Assembly (NCBI GenBank): GCA_030838025.1
Contig: JAUTXM010000392.1
Span: 1 to 43,855 of the forward strand
Length of the DNA stretch: 43,855 nucleotides
DNA from: Acidimicrobiaceae bacterium
GTDB taxonomy: Bacteria > Actinomycetota > Acidimicrobiia > Acidimicrobiales > Palsa-688
Reading direction: 5' to 3'
Shown piece after piece: positions 24,529 to 32,847 of the stretch (position 1 is its first letter; each line of letters starts with the position of its first letter). The position numbers were made by a program, and so were the translations under genes. The notes under the pieces are model-generated. The model had not been told where the DNA came from and ran no database searches. It saw only the letters and a list, made by a program, of their open reading frames with translations.

Positions 24529-25350
24529 GTCGTCGTGGTCGAGCCGTCCAGGCTGTCGGTCGTCGGCGCACAGGCAGTCGAGGACCGCATCGTGGATTCG
24601 CCCGTTGGTCGCCACACCACTGCCACCTGTGCTCGTCGGTCGGCCGGAGAGGTCGGTAAACCTCCCTCCCGCCTCGGCCAGGATCACCGTCATGGGGGCG
24701 AGGTCGTAGCGCTCGGCCGCCGGGTCCACCATGGCGTCCACCCGGCCGGAGGCCACCAGCAAGAACCCGTACCCGTCGCCCCAGGTCCGCAGCACCATTC
24801 CAGCCCGCTTGACCGCCAGCAGCGACGCTTCGTTCCAGGACTCATAGCCGGAACTGCTGCAATAGGCCCCGTCGAGGGTGTCACGGTCGCTGACGCGGGC
24901 CGGGACCCCGTTCAGGAAGCAGCCCCGGCCCCGACCGGCCCACAGCAGCTGCCCAAGGGCAGGAATGTTGACCACTCCCACCGCGCTCCCGTACTCGTCC
25001 TCGATGGCCAGCAGGTTGGCGTAGAGAGGAACGCCGCGGGTGAACGCCTTGGTGCCGTCGATCGGATCGAGAATCCAGGTCCGCCCGCTGGACGACGCCT
25101 GGGACTCTTCCTCCTCGCCGACAATCCCGTCGTCGGGGTGGGCGCGACCGATCTCCACTCGGAGGAAGCGCTCGACCGCCCGGTCGGCCTCGGTCACCGG
25201 TGTGCCGTCACCTTTCTGTTCCACCCGAAGGTCGGTGCGGAACCAACTGAGGCTGAGCTCTCCCGCTCGGCGGACCAACTCGACCGCCTCGCGCAGCACG
25301 TCCGCGTCGACCGGACAGTCGACGAGCGGATCGCCGGGCGCGTCGCTCAC
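24526..25350 (-). CDS. hisN: Histidinol-phosphatase, inositol-monophosphatase fold
   Basis: 274 residues of the IMPase superfamily, metal-dependent and cytoplasmic. Motifs: KGDGTPVTEADRAVE, the metal ligands in VGEEEE, DPIDGTKAFTRG (the D-P-x-D-G-T signature), and WGDGYGFLLVASGRVDAMVDP. The last is the form found in actinobacterial HisN (histidine biosynthesis) rather than SuhB-type inositol phosphatases. No other his genes are in the window, as is common for hisN. An inositol or sugar phosphatase remains possible. It follows the EtfD-like gene by 13 nt on the same strand. Confidence 0.85.
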   Translation of the reverse strand: MSDAPGDPLVDCPVDADVLREAVELVRRAGELSLSWFRTDLRVEQKGDGTPVTEADRAVERFLRVEIGRAHPDDGIVGEEEESQASSSGRTWILDPIDGTKAFTRGVPLYANLLAIEDEYGSAVGVVNIPALGQLLWAGRGRGCFLNGVPARVSDRDTLDGAYCSSSGYESWNEASLLAVKRAGMVLRTWGDGYGFLLVASGRVDAMVDPAAERYDLAPMTVILAEAGGRFTDLSGRPTSTGGSGVATNGRIHDAVLDCLCADDRQPGRLDHDD

Positions 25351-25363
25351 TGCCCGCTGGCTG

Positions 25364-27685
25364 CTACTCGGCCGCGGCCGCGGGCTCGGGCGCAGGGTTT
25401 GCCTGCGTCGTCTCGGTCGCCCGCCGACCCCGGCCTTCGAGGGCGTCGAGCAGATGGAGGGAGATGTCCTGGACGAGCACGTCGTCTCGGCCGGTCTCCT
25501 TGGTGCCGTCGTCGATCATGATGTAGCAGAACGGGCAGGCGGTGGCGATGCGACCGGCACCGGTCGCGAGAAGTTCGCGAGACCGTTCGGTGTTGACCTT
25601 GGTGCCCGTCGACTCCTCCATCCACATGCGGGCGCCACCGGCACCGCAGCACATCCCCTTGGTCCCGTTGCGGGGTGCCTCGACGATCTCGATCCCCGCC
25701 AACTGGCCGAGGACCCGCCGGGGGGCGCCGTAGATGTCGTTGTGCCGTCCCAGGTAGCAGCTGTCGTGGTACACCACCCGGTCCTCGAGGACGGCTTCGG
25801 AGACGTCCAGCCGCTTGGTCTCGATGAGGCGTTCGAGCAGCTGGCTGTGGTGGATCACGTCGTAGTTGCCGCCGAGCTGGGGGTATTCGTTTTTCAGTGT
25901 GTTGAAGCAGTGAGGGCACTGGGTGATCACCTTCTTCACCCCGAGCTGCTCCAAATTGGCGACGTTTTCCCTGGCCAGCACTTGGAAGAGGTACTCGTTT
26001 CCTGACCGCCGGGCCGGGTCGCCGGTGCACTTCTCCATCGGCCCGAGGACCGCGAAGTCGACCCCGGCTTTCTGGAGGAGCTTCACGGTGGCGATGGTTA
26101 CCTTCTTATTCTTGTCGTCGAAGCTGCCGGCGCAGCCGACCCAGTACAGGTACTCGTGGGTGAAGGGCCCGCTCGGATCGACAAGCGCCACGTCGTCGGG
26201 AAGGCCCTTGGCCCACGCGGCCCGTTCCCTGGGGGGAAGACCCCACGGGTTCTGCTGGTTCTCCATGGCCCGGTAGGCCGTACCGAGCTCGCTCGGGAAG
26301 TTGGACTCCATCAGCGACAAGTAGCGGCGCATGTCGAGGATCTTGTCGAGGATCTCGATGTTGACCGGGCAGATCTCGTCGCACGCCTTGCAGGTGGTGC
26401 AGGCCCAAATCTCATCGGGGGTGATGCGTTCGAAGACCGAGTCGGCGGTCACCGTGAGCTCCGCCTCCCGCCCCACGACCGGTGAGACCGGGCCCCCTGG
26501 GTGGGTGGCGGCCATAACGTCGCCGATCTTGAGCACGATCTCTCTCGGATCGAGCGGCTTGCCAGTGGCGTGGGCCGGGCAGACCGAGGTGCAGCGCCCG
26601 CACACGGTGCAGGCGTCGATGTCAAGGAGCTGCTTCCAGGTGAAGTCCTCGACGGCGTTGGCTCCGAAGCTCTCGAGCGACGTCTCGGTCAGATCGGGCA
26701 GGGGCCTCATGGCCCCCTTGGGCCGCTCGCGGTCACGTAGGTACATGTTGAGCGGGGAGGTGAACATGTGGCGGAGCTTGGTCGTGGGAACGAGCAGCAC
26801 CAGGGTGAAGAACGCCAGCACGTGGATCCCCCATGACCACTGGTGGGCCGCTACCAGCTGCTGGTGGCTGAGGCCGTCGAAGAGCGACGCCAGCGGGTAG
26901 CCCAGGACGCGCCACTTCTCGAACGCCGGCCGACCCTGGAGCTCGATCCGAAGGGCGCTCGTCGTGAAGCCGGTGACGCCGATCACTAGGAAGGTTCCGA
27001 GGATCAGCCCGTCCTCGGGCCTGGTCTTGATGCGGATCCGGTAGGGCCGGATGACGTAGCGGCGGACGATCGCCCAGACGATGCCGACGAGGAACAGAAT
27101 GCCGGCGATGTTGGCGACCAGGGCGTACGCCTGGTACGTGGTGCCGTGCAGGAACTTGGCACTCCCCGGCATCACGTGGTTGATCTCGTCGACCGTCGTC
27201 ACGGCGAACAGGATCAGGAAGGGGAAGTAGATCAGCGAGTGCATGACGCCGGCGGCGGGATCGCGCAGCAGCGTCTGCATATAGAGGCCTGCCCGGAGGT
27301 CGCGCAGCCGGCGCTTGATCGTGCGCGAGGTGGTCGCTCGTCGGTCCGGCTGGCCCCGTTCCCAGTTCTGAATCCGCTGGTAGAAGAACCAGCCCGCCAC
27401 GATGAACAACAGCGGCAGCACTGCGTAGAACAGCGCCTGGAGGGCAGTGGGGATGTTGTAGAACACGACCCGCTGGACGCGAGAGTGATCCTCCCAACTC
27501 GTGACCGATGCGCCGATGGCGAGCGCCACGGTGACGGCGGCTAGCCCTACGGCGATCATCAGGCCGAACGTGGAGGGCTTGATTCGTGATCGGCGAGGTG
27601 GGTCGGGGCGGCGACGACCGTCGCCACTCGAAGCCGTCGTGGTCGGAGGCGACTCGGTCAGGCCAGTCACCTGTTGGGTTGCCAT
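25364..27685 (-). CDS. Fe-S membrane oxidoreductase, EtfD-like (Rv0338c type)
   Basis: 773 residues. The N-terminal half is a NarI-like membrane module with about six helices and several candidate haem-ligand histidines (for example in GVMHSLIYF and AHQWSWGIHVL). A bacterial ferredoxin pair follows: CTVCGRCTSVCP (359-370) and CTTCKACDEICP (429-440). The C-terminal half has two CCG domains, seen in YWVGCAGS, CPHCFN, HDSCYLGRHN and CCGAGGARMW. This is the architecture of mycobacterial Rv0338c/EtfD, which is thought to pass electrons from electron-transferring flavoprotein, reduced by acyl-CoA dehydrogenases, to menaquinone. The C-terminus is a short Ala/Pro tail. ATG 27685 diverges from the regulator gene. 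The family is confident; electron donor and acceptor are inferred by analogy. Confidence 0.9.
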   Translation of the reverse strand: MATQQVTGLTESPPTTTASSGDGRRRPDPPRRSRIKPSTFGLMIAVGLAAVTVALAIGASVTSWEDHSRVQRVVFYNIPTALQALFYAVLPLLFIVAGWFFYQRIQNWERGQPDRRATTSRTIKRRLRDLRAGLYMQTLLRDPAAGVMHSLIYFPFLILFAVTTVDEINHVMPGSAKFLHGTTYQAYALVANIAGILFLVGIVWAIVRRYVIRPYRIRIKTRPEDGLILGTFLVIGVTGFTTSALRIELQGRPAFEKWRVLGYPLASLFDGLSHQQLVAAHQWSWGIHVLAFFTLVLLVPTTKLRHMFTSPLNMYLRDRERPKGAMRPLPDLTETSLESFGANAVEDFTWKQLLDIDACTVCGRCTSVCPAHATGKPLDPREIVLKIGDVMAATHPGGPVSPVVGREAELTVTADSVFERITPDEIWACTTCKACDEICPVNIEILDKILDMRRYLSLMESNFPSELGTAYRAMENQQNPWGLPPRERAAWAKGLPDDVALVDPSGPFTHEYLYWVGCAGSFDDKNKKVTIATVKLLQKAGVDFAVLGPMEKCTGDPARRSGNEYLFQVLARENVANLEQLGVKKVITQCPHCFNTLKNEYPQLGGNYDVIHHSQLLERLIETKRLDVSEAVLEDRVVYHDSCYLGRHNDIYGAPRRVLGQLAGIEIVEAPRNGTKGMCCGAGGARMWMEESTGTKVNTERSRELLATGAGRIATACPFCYIMIDDGTKETGRDDVLVQDISLHLLDALEGRGRRATETTQANPAPEPAAAAE

Positions 27686-27787
27686 GAGGCCGAAACTAGT
27701 TGTTTGGTGTGACGGAAACCACGAGGTTGGACGGGAAGGACACCGGAACCTTCACCCACCCGAAACATTCGCGCAACGTTGCCCTCG

Positions 27788-27800
27788 TAGCGTCCGAGCC
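27788..27800 (+). promoter_or_regulatory. Putative leaderless -10 box of regulator gene
   Basis: TAGCGT (27788-27793) fits TAnnnT and lies exactly seven nt before GTG 27801. No ribosome site is visible. The spacing is the same as at 9701, 18742 and 37555. Confidence 0.4.
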
Positions 27801-28319
27801 GTGGATGTCGTCCTGGTTCGATGGCCTGCGGAGGCGGTGCGCAGGGCGCAGCTCGCTCTCCGCCAAATGCCCCGCCTCCTGTTGCTCGAGGACAATGCCG
27901 TCCCACCCCAGGCGGGGGACTGCCTCGAGGATTGGATACGCGTTCCCGCCACCGAGATCGACGTGCGGTCACGATGCTCGGCGTTGGCTGCCCGGGCCGA
28001 GCAGCACGTCTCTGCCTCGCCGACGCTCGATGACGACGGTGTGCTGCGCTTTGGCGGGATCTGGGTGCCACTGCCCCCAGTCGAAGCCCGTCTCACCGAC
28101 GCCCTGCTTCAGCGCTTCGGTGCCGTCGTCAGTCGTGAGGGCCTGGCCCGCGCCGGATGGCCTGACGGCGCGCCCGGGCGTAACGCGCTCGACGTCCACG
28201 TGCTGCGCCTGCGACGGCGCATCAACCCGCTCGGCCTGGCGATTCGTACCGTCCGGTCTCGCGGCTACCTCCTCGAGGGTCTTCCCAGCGCCATGGTCCG
28301 GTCGGTCGCCGAAGCCTGA
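27801..28319 (+). CDS. Orphan winged-helix transcriptional regulator, PhoB/OmpR type
   Basis: 172 residues from GTG 27801. The C-terminal 90 residues are a Trans_reg_C winged helix: LRFGGIWVPLPPVEARLTDALL, VVSREGLARAGW, the recognition-helix region RNALDVHVLRLRRRINPLG, and the wing IRTVRSRGYLLEG. The N-terminal 75 residues have the strand/helix rhythm of a receiver (VDVVLVRW, PRLLLLEDN) but lack the Asp pocket, so the protein is probably not phosphorylated by a histidine kinase. No kinase gene is adjacent. The start is set by the leaderless box and by avoiding overlap with the divergent oxidoreductase gene, about 115 nt away. Confidence 0.8.
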   Translation: MDVVLVRWPAEAVRRAQLALRQMPRLLLLEDNAVPPQAGDCLEDWIRVPATEIDVRSRCSALAARAEQHVSASPTLDDDGVLRFGGIWVPLPPVEARLTDALLQRFGAVVSREGLARAGWPDGAPGRNALDVHVLRLRRRINPLGLAIRTVRSRGYLLEGLPSAMVRSVAEA

Positions 28320-28582
28320 ACTCAGCAGGGCTCGGCTGGGCTCGGCTCAGAGCTGGCAGGTGCTTGGTAGATCCACGCGCCACCGCGTCCTCCCACGCGT
28401 GTAACGGACTGTTCACAGAACAGCCACAAGTGTGAAATCTCCGGTCCCTACGGTCTTCTCGACGCCCGCAGGGTGCCGCTGGTACAACCGAAAAGGGCGC
28501 CGGTACCACGGGCCGTGGTCCCAACTACGGGTGCTCAGGAACCTCGCAGTTCACCGCCCAACAGAACAGGGGAGGCATCCGG

Positions 28583-30157
28583 GTGTCAGACGTTCCCTCT
28601 GGTGAGATGAGGCGCAGCCTCACGCTGACCGGAATCACTGTCAACGCCATGGCGCTCATCGCGCCGGGCGCATTTCTGTGGACCACCTTCCAGATACAGG
28701 CGTCGCAGAAGGGGGGTACCACCGCCACCGATATGTGGACCGGGCTTCTCTTTGCACTCGTCCTCGCACTCCTGACGGCATACAGCTACAGCGAGCTGGC
28801 CCGCATTTATCCCGACGCCGGAGCGGGATCGAGCTATTACTTTGCCGAGGCGGCTCTGCTTGATCGGGAAGGGCCGAAGATGCGGGCATTTGCCCGGACC
28901 GCCAAGCTCACCGTGGGGTGGATCAGCCATCTTTATTACTGGTTGTACCCCTCCATCATGGTCGGCTTCATGGGGATCCTTTTCGGATACCTCTATTCGG
29001 CAATATTCCATCACACGCTGACCTATATACCGCAGGCGATCGGTTGCGTCTCGCTGGCCTTGGTCTGCGGTTACATCGCCTTCCGGGGCATCAGTGGCTC
29101 GACGATGACGGCCATCATTATCAACGTCGTCCAGATCACATGCCTGGTCGCCGTGAGCTTCCTGTTCATCGCCTACCGGCTGGGCCACGGCCACGAGATC
29201 TATGCCTTCGCCAACGCCGGCAAGGTGGTGATCCCCCACAGCTTCATACACATCATTTACCAGTCCACGATCGCGATCCTTTTGCTGGTGGGGTTCGAGT
29301 CCGTCACGGCCCTTGGCTCAGAGGCGCTTCGGCCAGAGAAGGACATCAAGAAGGGCGTGCTGCTTTCGCTCATTATCCAAGGCGGGATTTGCTACCTCTT
29401 CGAGTATTTCGCGGCCAATTTTGTGACGAGTACGACCACCACCGCCAACGCTGCGATCACGCTCCCACCGGGCACGAATCCCTTGGGTGGCTTCTCCAGT
29501 GCCGCGCTCGATCCGGCGCCCATCGGCACCGTGGTGAAGAACGTCGCCGCCACGACGCTCCACGCGGGGACGGCGGTTTCGCTCATTGTTGCCGCAACGG
29601 TATTGATCGCGTTGCTGGGAACGACGCTCGCTTGCCTGAACACCGGCGTCCGCGTCACCTATGCGATGGCGAAGGACAAGGAGATGCCAGGGTTACTGTC
29701 GCTACTCCATGGCCGCTTCGCGACGCCCCATGGGGGGATCCTCGTCCTTACGCTGATATCGGCCGCGATCGGTGTGTACTGCGCCACGCCCTACAACGTC
29801 GACAACATCACCCAGATCACGCTCGCCTCGAACACCGGTACATTCCTGGTTTACGGGATGACTTGTATCGTCGCCGTGGTCGCGTTCGCGGAACGTCACG
29901 ACAAGCATCTGCTCAAGCACATGGTGATTCCGGGGCTGGGGGCGCTCATGAACCTGGCTGAGTTGTGCGGGGTCGTGTATCTGGCGATCACGGCGGGAGG
30001 CGCCACCTCGAAAGACACCTACAAGGCCCTCGGGCTCGTGGCGTTGTGGATCGTTCTCGGTGTTGTCTGGGTGGCGGTGAACCCGAACAAGCATGACGCC
30101 AGGAAGGTTCACGAAGACCGAACCGTGCGAGCACCAAAGGCGCCGACCCCGGTGTAA
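28583..30157 (+). CDS. APC-superfamily amino acid/polyamine permease
   Basis: 524 residues with twelve or more hydrophobic segments. The first helix carries LTGITVNAMALIAPGAFLW, the broken-helix substrate site of APC transporters. YSYSELARIYPDAGAGSSYYF matches the helix 2 signature, GFESVTALGSEALRPEKDIKKG is the helix 6 to loop motif, and NTGVRVTYAMAKDKEMPG follows helix 8. Substrate is probably an amino acid or amine but cannot be specified. GTG start with GGGGAGG eight nt upstream. Nothing convincing was found in the 263 nt between the regulator and this gene. A strong hairpin lies about 95 nt past its stop. Confidence 0.92.
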   Translation: MSDVPSGEMRRSLTLTGITVNAMALIAPGAFLWTTFQIQASQKGGTTATDMWTGLLFALVLALLTAYSYSELARIYPDAGAGSSYYFAEAALLDREGPKMRAFARTAKLTVGWISHLYYWLYPSIMVGFMGILFGYLYSAIFHHTLTYIPQAIGCVSLALVCGYIAFRGISGSTMTAIIINVVQITCLVAVSFLFIAYRLGHGHEIYAFANAGKVVIPHSFIHIIYQSTIAILLLVGFESVTALGSEALRPEKDIKKGVLLSLIIQGGICYLFEYFAANFVTSTTTTANAAITLPPGTNPLGGFSSAALDPAPIGTVVKNVAATTLHAGTAVSLIVAATVLIALLGTTLACLNTGVRVTYAMAKDKEMPGLLSLLHGRFATPHGGILVLTLISAAIGVYCATPYNVDNITQITLASNTGTFLVYGMTCIVAVVAFAERHDKHLLKHMVIPGLGALMNLAELCGVVYLAITAGGATSKDTYKALGLVALWIVLGVVWVAVNPNKHDARKVHEDRTVRAPKAPTPV

Positions 30158-30252
30158 CGCCGTCGATACGCACCGTCTGAACAACCGCTGCGACTCCCGC
30201 CGCTCAGGGGTCGTGAGGCGGTCGCTCATTGGGCGAGCGGTCGGGCAGGGCC

Positions 30253-30290
30253 GGAGTACAAACCGTCGTGTGGACGACGGTTTGTACTCC
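30253..30290. terminator. Perfect 17-bp hairpin between convergent genes
   Basis: GGAGTACAAACCGTCGT, then a GTGG loop, then the exact complement ACGACGGTTTGTACTCC. There is no T-tract, as is common for high-GC actinobacterial terminators. It stands between the permease (ends 30157, plus) and the small membrane protein (ends 30368, minus), so it can serve both strands. Confidence 0.75.
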
Positions 30291-30367
30291 CGATCCCTGG
30301 TCAATGCGGCTGCGGGCGTGGACGCGCAACAACGAGGCCGGGCGGAGTGGCCCCGGCCCCGGCGCGT

Positions 30368-30709
30368 TTACTTCGAGCTTCGCCGCTCCCGACGCAGCAC
30401 TGTGGAAACGGCGCCTCGCAGGAACAGCAGCCCGATGCCGAAGGCCACGATCGCGGGGATCAGCCGCCAGCCCGTTGCCAGCGACAGGAACAAGATGACG
30501 CCGACCGCCAGCCACATGACCGCGACCAAGACCAGAAATCCCGGGCTCGAGGGCCGGCGCCCGATCGTGACCGGAGTCTCCGGTTCGGGCGGACGCACCC
30601 TGCCTGGCCCTCTTGTGTTCGTCGCCCTATTGGTGGTCACCTTTGCTGGACCACCACCCTTCGGTGTGATCCGGCCGCTCGAGCCCCCCTTGTGCTGGCG
30701 AGTAGCCAT
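30368..30709 (-). CDS. Small two-helix membrane protein
   Basis: 113 residues from ATG 30709. About 50 basic, Gly/Pro-rich residues (HKGGSSGRITPKGGG) precede two closely spaced helices (FLVLVAVMWLAVGVILFLSL and IPAIVAFGIGLLFLRGAV) and a basic end (RRERRSSK). The charge pattern suggests both termini are cytoplasmic. The layout and the position beside a PP2C/Ser-Thr-kinase operon recall the actinobacterial division protein CrgA, but the turn between the helices is shorter and I cannot confirm homology. It shares a 39-nt divergent promoter region with the phosphatase gene. Confidence 0.65.
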   Translation of the reverse strand: MATRQHKGGSSGRITPKGGGPAKVTTNRATNTRGPGRVRPPEPETPVTIGRRPSSPGFLVLVAVMWLAVGVILFLSLATGWRLIPAIVAFGIGLLFLRGAVSTVLRRERRSSK

Positions 30710-30714
30710 GGACA

Positions 30715-30724
30715 CTAACGTTAG
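30715..30724. promoter_or_regulatory. Palindromic CTAACGTTAG, possible bidirectional -10
   Basis: This perfect 10-bp palindrome lies in the 39-nt gap between two divergent genes. Read either way it contains TAACGT, a TAnnnT -10 match. On the minus strand the box ends eight nt before ATG 30709. On the plus strand a start about seven nt downstream would leave a short leader carrying GGAGG before GTG 30749. It could instead be an operator. Confidence 0.45.
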
Positions 30725-30748
30725 CGGCCGCCGACTTCGGAGGCGCCG

Positions 30749-31909
30749 GTGAACACGGGACACCCCGGTGACTCAGGCGACCCTGACCCGGTTATCGCAG
30801 CTGGGGGAGACCTCGCCGAGGCGTCCCGGACCGCTGATCGGGCCGGTCCCCAACCGGACTCCGAGGCCGGTCCCGACGCACCTGTCGAGCCGGCTGCGCC
30901 CGTCGCACCTGTCGAGCCGCCTGTCGAGCCGGCTGCGCCCGCGGCGCCCGAGCCGGACGCACCCGCGATCCCGGCGGAGCCCGCGACACCCATCGCCCCC
31001 CCGGCCGCGGCGGACCGGGCGGCTCCGTCGCCTCCCACTCCTGCGGACCCGGGAAACGGGAAGCTCTCCGGCCACGCAATCCTGGCCAAGCTGGCGTGGG
31101 CCATGCGCTCCGAACCAGGCGACGTGCGCCCCCACAACGAGGACTTCGCGGGCGTGTTCGCCCCCACCATCCCCGACGACGCCTGGGACCGGGGCCCGTT
31201 CTTCATCGTCGCCGACGGCCTCGGGGGCCACGCCGCGGGCGAGGTGGCCAGCCGCACCGCAGTCGAAACGGCGCTCGCCCACTGGACGGCCGGTACCCCC
31301 GCCGCCCCCCACCAGGCCGTGCGCGCCGCCATCCGCGCCGCCAACGTGGCCGTCTACGATGCCGCCCTGAGCAACCGCCACCACGGCATGGCGACCACGT
31401 TCACCGCCCTCACCCTGGCCGGCAACGAAGCGATCATCGGCCACGTCGGCGACAGCCGTTGCTACCTCGTCCGAGGCCCGACCACGACACAACTCACCAA
31501 CGACCATTCCCGCGTGGGTGAGATGCTGCGCGCCGGTCTCATCACCCCCGACCAGGCCGCCAATCACCCGGCCCGTTCCATGATCTCGCGCTCGGTCGGC
31601 AGTGAACCGGGGGTGTCGGTCGACATCATCCGCCAGCCCACCCAAGCGGGCGACACGTTCCTGCTCTGCAGCGACGGGCTCTGGGACGTGGTCGGCCGCC
31701 GGGACATCACCGACGTGGTCGAGGCCATTGGCACCCCGGCTGTTCCCACCGTCATCGCGGCGGCCGACACCCTGATCGAGCAGGCCTTGGCGCGAAACAC
31801 CCCTGATAACGTCACCCTCCTCGTGGTGCGGATAACCACCGACCGGCCGGTGCCCGCCGCCACGACCCGGCGTTCATTCCTCCGGCGGGGTAGGGGGATA
31901 GTCAGATGA
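30749..31909 (+). CDS. PP2C-family Ser/Thr protein phosphatase
   Basis: 386 residues. A disordered Pro/Ala/Glu N-terminal arm (about 40-102) precedes a PPM/PP2C catalytic domain (115-370). Metal-site motifs are RPHNEDF (128-133), VADGLGGHAAGE (154-165), GHVGDSRCYL, LLCSDGLWDVV and TPDNVTLLVV, so the active site looks complete. A short Arg-rich tail follows and no membrane helix is visible, unlike mycobacterial PstP. GTG start with GGAGG about seven nt upstream. Its stop overlaps the next kinase as ATGA. It likely reverses phosphorylation by the two kinases downstream. Confidence 0.93.
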   Translation: MNTGHPGDSGDPDPVIAAGGDLAEASRTADRAGPQPDSEAGPDAPVEPAAPVAPVEPPVEPAAPAAPEPDAPAIPAEPATPIAPPAAADRAAPSPPTPADPGNGKLSGHAILAKLAWAMRSEPGDVRPHNEDFAGVFAPTIPDDAWDRGPFFIVADGLGGHAAGEVASRTAVETALAHWTAGTPAAPHQAVRAAIRAANVAVYDAALSNRHHGMATTFTALTLAGNEAIIGHVGDSRCYLVRGPTTTQLTNDHSRVGEMLRAGLITPDQAANHPARSMISRSVGSEPGVSVDIIRQPTQAGDTFLLCSDGLWDVVGRRDITDVVEAIGTPAVPTVIAAADTLIEQALARNTPDNVTLLVVRITTDRPVPAATTRRSFLRRGRGIVR

Positions 31910-32847
31910 GCCGCTTCTCGCCCGGCGAACGGCTGGACACCTACGAGATCACCGAACTGCTCGGGGCGGGCGCCTACAACGAGTCCTACCGCGCCACCGA
32001 CCTCCGCAACGGTCGCACGGTCGTCCTGAAGATCCCCGACCCCAACCTGTTCGCCGACCCGGCCACTTACAACCGCTACAAGCGCGAAGCCGAGGTGGCG
32101 AAGCGCCTCGACCATCCCGCCGTGCAGAGCGCGATCGATGATGGCGAGGCGCGAGCCGAGCCCTACCTCGTGCTCACCTTCGTGGACGGCGATTCCCTCA
32201 GCCACCGCCTGCATGAGCAGCGGGGGGCATTTTCCATCCCTATCGTCGTCGACTGGGGCCGGCAACTGGCCGACGGGCTGGCCTACCTCCACGGCCAAGG
32301 CGTCGTGCACCGGGACCTGAAACCGGGCAACGTCCTCATCGGCCCCGGCGACCGCCTGGTCATCGCCGACTTCGGCACCGCCCAGCTGGCCGGGGCGCGG
32401 CGGCTCACGTTCAAGCACCTCACGGGCCTGCTGGGTACCCCGGAGTACATGAGTCCCGAGCAGGTGCAGGGCGGGCGGGGCGACGCTCGCAGCGACATCT
32501 ACGCGCTAGGCGTGATGATGTACGAAATGTTGACAGGCCGGACCCCCTTCGCAGGCAACGACTGGATGGCGGTCATGGCCGGCCATCTGCAGGGCGACCC
32601 GAAGCCGATCCGCAAGGTGCGCCCCGAAACACCCGCCGCCCTCGAGGCCGTCGTCCTCCATGCCATGCGCCGTTACCCCGACAGCCGCTACCAATCGGCC
32701 GACGACATGCGCCGCGACCTCGACCGGCTCGACAGCCTGGACCCGGCCGCCTTCGACCTTTCCCCGGAGAAGCCCATGGGCGGCGCGCCGGGCGGCGGCG
32801 GCAAGGGGCTGTTCTCGAGGATGTTCAAGACGCGAGGCGGCGGGTGA
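31906..32847 (+). CDS. Ser/Thr protein kinase, soluble copy
   Basis: 313 residues, a minimal Hanks-type kinase. The glycine loop is LGAGAYNESY (19-28), the ATP lysine K42, the helix-C Glu 61, HRDLKPGN (135-142), DFG 155-157, and GTPEYMSPEQ (177-186); all catalytic residues are present. A distinctive insert-like segment (RRLTFKHLTG) lies in the activation region. The C-terminus is a short Gly-rich, basic stretch with no membrane helix and no PASTA or other sensor domain. It overlaps the phosphatase stop as ATGA and the next kinase start as GTGA. It aligns without gaps to the downstream kinase for almost its full length, indicating tandem duplication. Confidence 0.93.
   Translation: MSRFSPGERLDTYEITELLGAGAYNESYRATDLRNGRTVVLKIPDPNLFADPATYNRYKREAEVAKRLDHPAVQSAIDDGEARAEPYLVLTFVDGDSLSHRLHEQRGAFSIPIVVDWGRQLADGLAYLHGQGVVHRDLKPGNVLIGPGDRLVIADFGTAQLAGARRLTFKHLTGLLGTPEYMSPEQVQGGRGDARSDIYALGVMMYEMLTGRTPFAGNDWMAVMAGHLQGDPKPIRKVRPETPAALEAVVLHAMRRYPDSRYQSADDMRRDLDRLDSLDPAAFDLSPEKPMGGAPGGGGKGLFSRMFKTRGGG

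Noticed and set aside
27501..27800. Longer N-terminus for the winged-helix regulator
   Set aside because: The extra 100 residues overlap the divergent oxidoreductase gene and are its antisense reading; GTG 27801 with a -10 at leaderless spacing is better.
30368..30709. Firm CrgA assignment for the small two-helix protein
   Set aside because: Length and kinase neighbourhood fit, but the spacing between helices is shorter and no decisive motif can be matched by eye.
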